A stretch of 64,000 nt of DNA from M0108 sp963841065 (GTDB taxonomy: Bacteria; Pseudomonadota; Gammaproteobacteria; Chromatiales; Chromatiaceae): assembly GCA_963841065.1 (NCBI GenBank), contig CAWJBI010000064.1:1-64000 (forward strand). Reading direction: 5' to 3'. The notes under the pieces are model-generated. The model saw only the letters and a program-made list of their open reading frames with translations. It was not told where the DNA came from and made no database searches. Of this stretch, positions 61,162 to 64,000 are shown piece by piece; the stretch's first letter is position 1; every line of letters starts with the position of its first letter. The position numbers and the translations under genes were made by a program.

Positions 61162-61199
61162 TTGACTTCCAGAGACCGGTCTGTACGCTGGTCTATACA
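61162..61199 (+). promoter_or_regulatory. Probable promoter with operator palindrome of the toxin-antitoxin pair
   Basis: Just upstream of the antitoxin there is TTGACT (61162-61167), a perfect 10-bp palindrome AGACCGGTCT (61173-61182), a further GGTCT half-site (61190-61194 region) and TATACA (61194-61199), followed by AGAGGAGCAGGTC and the ATG. The repeated GGTCT half-sites are typical of autoregulatory operators bound by Phd/YefM antitoxins. Confidence 0.5.
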
Positions 61200-61217
61200 A
61201 ATGAAGAGGAGCAGGTC

Positions 61218-61463
61218 ATGAACATCCAAGTTGGATCATATGAAGCAAAGACGAAGTTGCCTGAGTTACTGCGTGGCATTCAGGCTGGCAATCGCTACAC
61301 CATCACCCTGCGGGGCGAGGCCGTGGCCGATCTTGTGCCGGCGGATAGCACCAAGCAATCGGATGCCGTGGCAGCCGTCGATGAAATGCTGTCCTTTATG
61401 CAGGCTCGCCAACCGGAGGGTGGTATCAATCTCAAGGTCCTCATCAACGAGGGTCGAGCATGA
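61218..61463 (+). CDS. Phd/YefM-family antitoxin
   Basis: An 81-residue protein of the Phd/YefM fold: N-terminal dimer and DNA-binding part MNIQVGSYEAKTKLPELLRGIQ with GNRYTITLRGEAVADLVPA, then a flexible toxin-binding tail. It neutralises the downstream PIN toxin and represses its own promoter. Its TGA overlaps the toxin ATG. Confidence 0.85.
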   Translation: MNIQVGSYEAKTKLPELLRGIQAGNRYTITLRGEAVADLVPADSTKQSDAVAAVDEMLSFMQARQPEGGINLKVLINEGRA

Positions 61464-61885
61464 ATTTTGTTCTTGATGCCTCCGTGGCGTTGCTTTGGCT
61501 GGTGCCCGGGACAAACCCGGCCGGCGTGGATTACGCTGGTATGACCCTGAAGGCGCTTAAGGAATCGCAGGCCATTGTACCCTCGCTATTGGCACTGGAA
61601 ATAGCCAATGTCGTCGTCAAGGTCGAAACCAGAGGTATCGTGACCGCAGCGGAGGCGCAGCGTTTCATTGCCCTCCTTGAGCGGCTCAGCATCGTGACCG
61701 ACCAGGCAACGGCAGCACACGCTCTGGGTGACACATTGAACATTGCCCGGCGCTACAAGCTCTCGGCCTACGATGCGGCCTATCTGGAACTGGCCCTGCG
61801 CACGGGCCTGCCGCTGGCAACGCTCGATGCCGATCTGACGAAGGCAGCCACCACAGCAGGCGTCGCAATCTTCGGCGCCCACTGA
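61460..61885 (+). CDS. vapC: VapC-like PIN-domain toxin
   Basis: A 141-residue PIN-domain ribonuclease. The acidic catalytic residues are in FVLDASVALLW (first Asp), ALEIANVV (Glu), YDAAYLELALR (Asp) and LATLDADLTKAA (Asp). It likely cuts tRNA or rRNA when unleashed. Coupled by ATGA overlap to the antitoxin. Confidence 0.85.
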   Translation: MNFVLDASVALLWLVPGTNPAGVDYAGMTLKALKESQAIVPSLLALEIANVVVKVETRGIVTAAEAQRFIALLERLSIVTDQATAAHALGDTLNIARRYKLSAYDAAYLELALRTGLPLATLDADLTKAATTAGVAIFGAH

Positions 61886-61970
61886 TCGTAATCACCCCGG
61901 AACACCTAGTGCAAGCGGGTACCTTTTGATTGGCGTCGAGGCATTGTCACTGACGTAGCCCCGGGCTTGT

Positions 61971-62363
61971 TCACCCCCTCTCCCCCGGCCCCTCCCCCGC
62001 CAGGGGGGAGGGCGTCTGATCGCTGGCATCCGCCGGCTGACGACCGCCACCGACCGCCGCCACCACGCCGACATGGCAATACCCCAAGGGCAAGGGCTGC
62101 TCCAGCTTGTTGCGCACCGCCGCCAGGGTCGGCGCCAGGCCGTCGGTCTTCACCTTCTCCAGCACCTGGCGCACCTTGTCCGGCTGCTGACGGGCCTTTT
62201 CGATGGGGTTGGCCTTGCCGAAGTCCACCAGCATGCGCTCGGTGCCCGCCGAGATCAGGGTCCGGGTGGTGCGGATCAACAGGGCGCCGCGGCCGATCCG
62301 GGGACAAGGCACTTCGGCCACTGCCGTGGACCCATCCTTAAGGTTCTGCAGGATTTGTTTCAT
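61971..62363 (-). pseudogene. Truncated bi-domain oxidoreductase (polysaccharide locus) ending in palindromic repeat
   Basis: ATG 62363 starts a normal sequence of the zinc-dependent alcohol-dehydrogenase-like half of surface-polysaccharide oxidoreductases: MKQILQNLKDGSTAVAEVPCP, LLIRTTRTLISAGTERMLVDFGKANPIEKARQQPDKV and LGYCHVGVV. After about 105 residues it stops matching and runs into the translated GC-rich repeat (TPSPLAGEGPGERG). The family is about 700 residues, so roughly six-sevenths are missing. Confidence 0.75.
61974..62012. repeat. Partial second copy of the GC-rich palindromic repeat
   Basis: 39 nt that match 57551-57592 apart from one base change and a 3-nt gap. It retains the left outer arm and most of the inner hairpin, but the outer right arm is missing. 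Confidence 0.85.
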
Positions 62364-62454
62364 CGCCAAATATTCCGATACTGCCTAATATTCAATTTGT
62401 TGACACACCGGCCGAGCAACACCGAACCCAAAGCCGTGTAGAGAGCAGATAGTC

Positions 62455-62486
62455 TGTCCGGTGTTGTAGCACGTGATGTGTCCGGT
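62455..62486. repeat. Direct repeat tgtccggt before the transposase gene
   Basis: The octamer tgtccggt occurs at 62455-62462 and again at 62479-62486. It lies 27-60 nt upstream of the transposase ATG and may be part of the left end of the insertion sequence. I did not find a matching right end. Confidence 0.45.
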
Positions 62487-62512
62487 TTATTTCGTATCCG
62501 AGGAGGTACGAG

Positions 62513-63688
62513 ATGAACCGAACAGAACGGCTACAGGAGATCCGGAAGATGCGATTTGAAGAGGCGTAGGCGGGCTGGCAGGGAGGTCGGCTGCGGCAGG
62601 AAGAGGCAGCACGGCTACTGGGGGTATGCGAGCGGACGTTCCGTCGGTATGTGGACCGCTACGAGGACGAGGGCCTGCAAGGGCTGATCGACAAGCGGTT
62701 GGAGCAGGTCTCGCCGCGCCAGGCGCCGGTGGACGAAGTGATGGCGCGGGTGGATCGGTACCGAGGCCGGCACCCGGGCTGGAACGTCAAACACTGCCAC
62801 GCCTGGTACCGCAAGGAGGGCGGCACACGCCGCTACACCTGGGTCAAGGAGCGGCTGCAAGAGGCGGGCGAGGTCGAGAAGGCGTCCGCGCGCGGCAAGC
62901 ACCGCCAGCGCCGGGAGCGAGCGGCGTGGCCGGGGATGCTGTTGCACCAGGACGCGAGCACCCACGAGTGGGTGCCTGGCGTGAAGTGGGACCTGGTGGT
63001 CACGATGGATGACGCCACCAACGAACACTACGCCATGCGCTGCGTAGCAGAAGAAGGCACGGCCTCCAGCCTGCTCGGGGTACGGGACGTGATCGAGCGG
63101 CGCGGCCTGTTCGCTGCGCGCTACACGGACCGGGGCAGCCATGACTGGCACACCCCCGAAGCGGGGGGCCAGGTCGACAAGCGCAACCCCACCCCGTTCG
63201 GCAAGGCGATGGCGCGACTGGGGATCGAGATGATCGCGGCCTACTCCCCGGAGGCGCGGGGGCGCTCGGAGCGCATGTTCCGCACCCACCCAGGGCGGCT
63301 GGTGCAGGAGCTCACCCTCGCCGGCATCACGGATCGGCAGGGCGCCAACGGCTACTGGGAGGAGGTCTACCGGCCGGCCTTCAACGCCCAGTTCATGCAG
63401 CCGGCGCTGGAGGAGGGTTCGGCCTTCGTGCCCGGGATCGGTGGCGACCTGGATGACTTCCTGTGCGAGACCGATGAGCGTGTGGTGGGCAAAGACAACG
63501 GTGTCGCCTTTGAGGGGATGGCCCTGCAGATCCCCCAGGATCGTCACCGGATGCACGACGTGAAGGTCAAGGTGCGCGTCCACCGCTATCCCGATGGGCG
63601 GCTCGCCCTGTGTCATGGTCCCCGCTGCCTGGTGCACTTTGATGCGAAGGGACGGTTGATACCGCCCAAAATCCAGGCGGTCGCGTAG
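62513..63688 (+). pseudogene. ISNCY/IS1202-like transposase with an in-frame TAG
   Basis: The frame from ATG 62513 (AGGAGG upstream) reads MNRTERLQEIRKMRFEEA, then TAG at 62567-62569, then AGWQGGRLRQEEAARLLGV and on to 63688 without another stop, about 391 codons. A helix-turn-helix (RLLGVCERTFRRYVDRY) is followed by a DDE-type core with HQDAS, the Asp in VVTMDDATNEHY, the Asp in YTDRGSHDW and EARGRSERMFRTHPGR as the Glu region. Family relatives have a sense codon where TAG stands. A start after the TAG (for example 62651) would give a shortened protein. Confidence 0.72.
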
Positions 63689-63753
63689 GTCCGACGCGCG
63701 CCGCGCGGTGGGAAGATCGGGTCAGAGGGGGCCGCAGCCCCCGTCTGCCCACA

Positions 63754-63783
63754 GAACCGTGCGTACGGGTCCGTACACGGCTC
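63754..63783 (-). other. Group II intron-like hairpin
   Basis: On the minus strand GAGCCGTG...CACGGTTC forms an 8-bp outer stem (one wobble) with an inner TACGG/CCGTA helix after a 2-nt bulge. This shape and the GAGCCG...CGGTTC sequence recur in bacterial group II introns near their open reading frames. It lies 2 nt after the partial protein ending at 63785. Confidence 0.5.
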
Positions 63784-63784
63784 C

Positions 63785-64000
63785 TCACGCAAGGCGTATC
63801 CACTGACTCACATCAAACCAGTGCGGTAACTGCTTGTCCGAGCGAATGGCTTGTCCCATGGTCCCAATGAACCAGCCGACCGGGTAGGCCCGCGTCACCG
63901 CGAGGGTGTTCGAGAGCGCCCAGCGGCCTTTGTTGGAGAACACGGCCTTGCCGCCTGGCGGCGTGGCACGCCACGCTTGACCAGTTTACGGAAGAGGTTA
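63785..64000 (-). pseudogene. C-terminal part of a probable group II intron reverse transcriptase/maturase, cut by window edge
   Basis: The last ~52 codons read KAVFSNKGRWALSNTLAV...GQAIRSDKQLPHWFDVSQWIRLA and end with TGA at 63787-63785. Upstream near 63945 one base is missing, after which NLFRKLVKRGVPRRQAA continues in another frame to the window end. The tail and the adjacent hairpin fit a group II intron-encoded protein, but I cannot see the RT core, so this is a moderate call. Confidence 0.4.

Noticed and set aside
62567..62569. Read-through or recoding of TAG in the transposase (pyrrolysine or suppression)
   Set aside because: A single TAG in a mobile element gives no support for recoding; simple mutation is enough.

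Overview
The window is high-GC, gene-dense DNA that looks like a chromosome segment of a purple sulfur bacterium or close relative (Gammaproteobacteria, order Chromatiales, most likely Chromatiaceae). This is an inference from the gene set: phosphoribulokinase (Calvin cycle), a 2-oxoacid:ferredoxin oxidoreductase operon, cytochrome c4, TamA/TamB, EttA at the E. coli length, rpsT with a TTG start, and ovothiol synthase. No RubisCO or photosynthesis gene lies in the window, so phototrophy is not shown directly.

Layout. 1-4430 (minus strand): end of a type I restriction-modification operon with hsdM, a DUF4062/ATPase gene, a 41-codon small gene and a RhuM-family gene. The genes are joined by ATGA/GTGA overlaps. 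4579-8896 (minus): zinc-uptake operon of a small CPIC protein, a His-rich porin and ZnuA, ZnuC and ZnuB. 9045-18639: ovothiol synthase, alkaline phosphatase, tRNA-Ser(GGA), a methyltransferase, MobB, EttA, a DUF815 ATPase and a glycerol-dehydrogenase-like enzyme. 18740-19440: AT-rich, gene-poor patch. 19438-28184: zinc-ribbon-like protein, EEP-family hydrolase, cytochrome c4, SEC-C/TPR protein, AroE, HemB, His-tailed thioredoxin, HemF, cupin and ribosomal protein S20. 28565-30844: PPK2 with a small partner gene, and phosphoribulokinase. 31141-37081: tamA-tamB. 37165-46021: TerC, a small membrane protein, an exopolysaccharide cassette (GH18-like/deacetylase/GT2 fusion, GH26-like lipoprotein, GH17 membrane protein) and ApbE. 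46166-51648: P-type ATPase, ArsB/NhaD-like carrier and an AAA/DUF1703 protein. 52151-56632: four-gene 2-oxoacid:ferredoxin oxidoreductase operon ending in a GltD-ferredoxin fusion. 56693-64000: decayed surface-polysaccharide locus (wecB-like, an interrupted tviB/wbpA-like gene, capD-like and oxidoreductase remnants) mixed with a repeat-flanked gene, a toxin-antitoxin pair, a transposase with a nonsense codon and a group II intron-like end.

Two themes stand out. First, many conserved genes carry small indels: about nine in tamB, one each in ettA, rhuM and the DUF1703 gene, and several in hsdM and the DUF4062 gene. The protein sequence between the breaks is well kept, so many may be sequencing errors. 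Second, a GC-rich nested palindrome of about 79 nt sits inside the nucleotide-sugar dehydrogenase gene, and removing it restores one 431-codon frame. A shorter copy sits at the broken end of an oxidoreductase remnant about 4.4 kb away.
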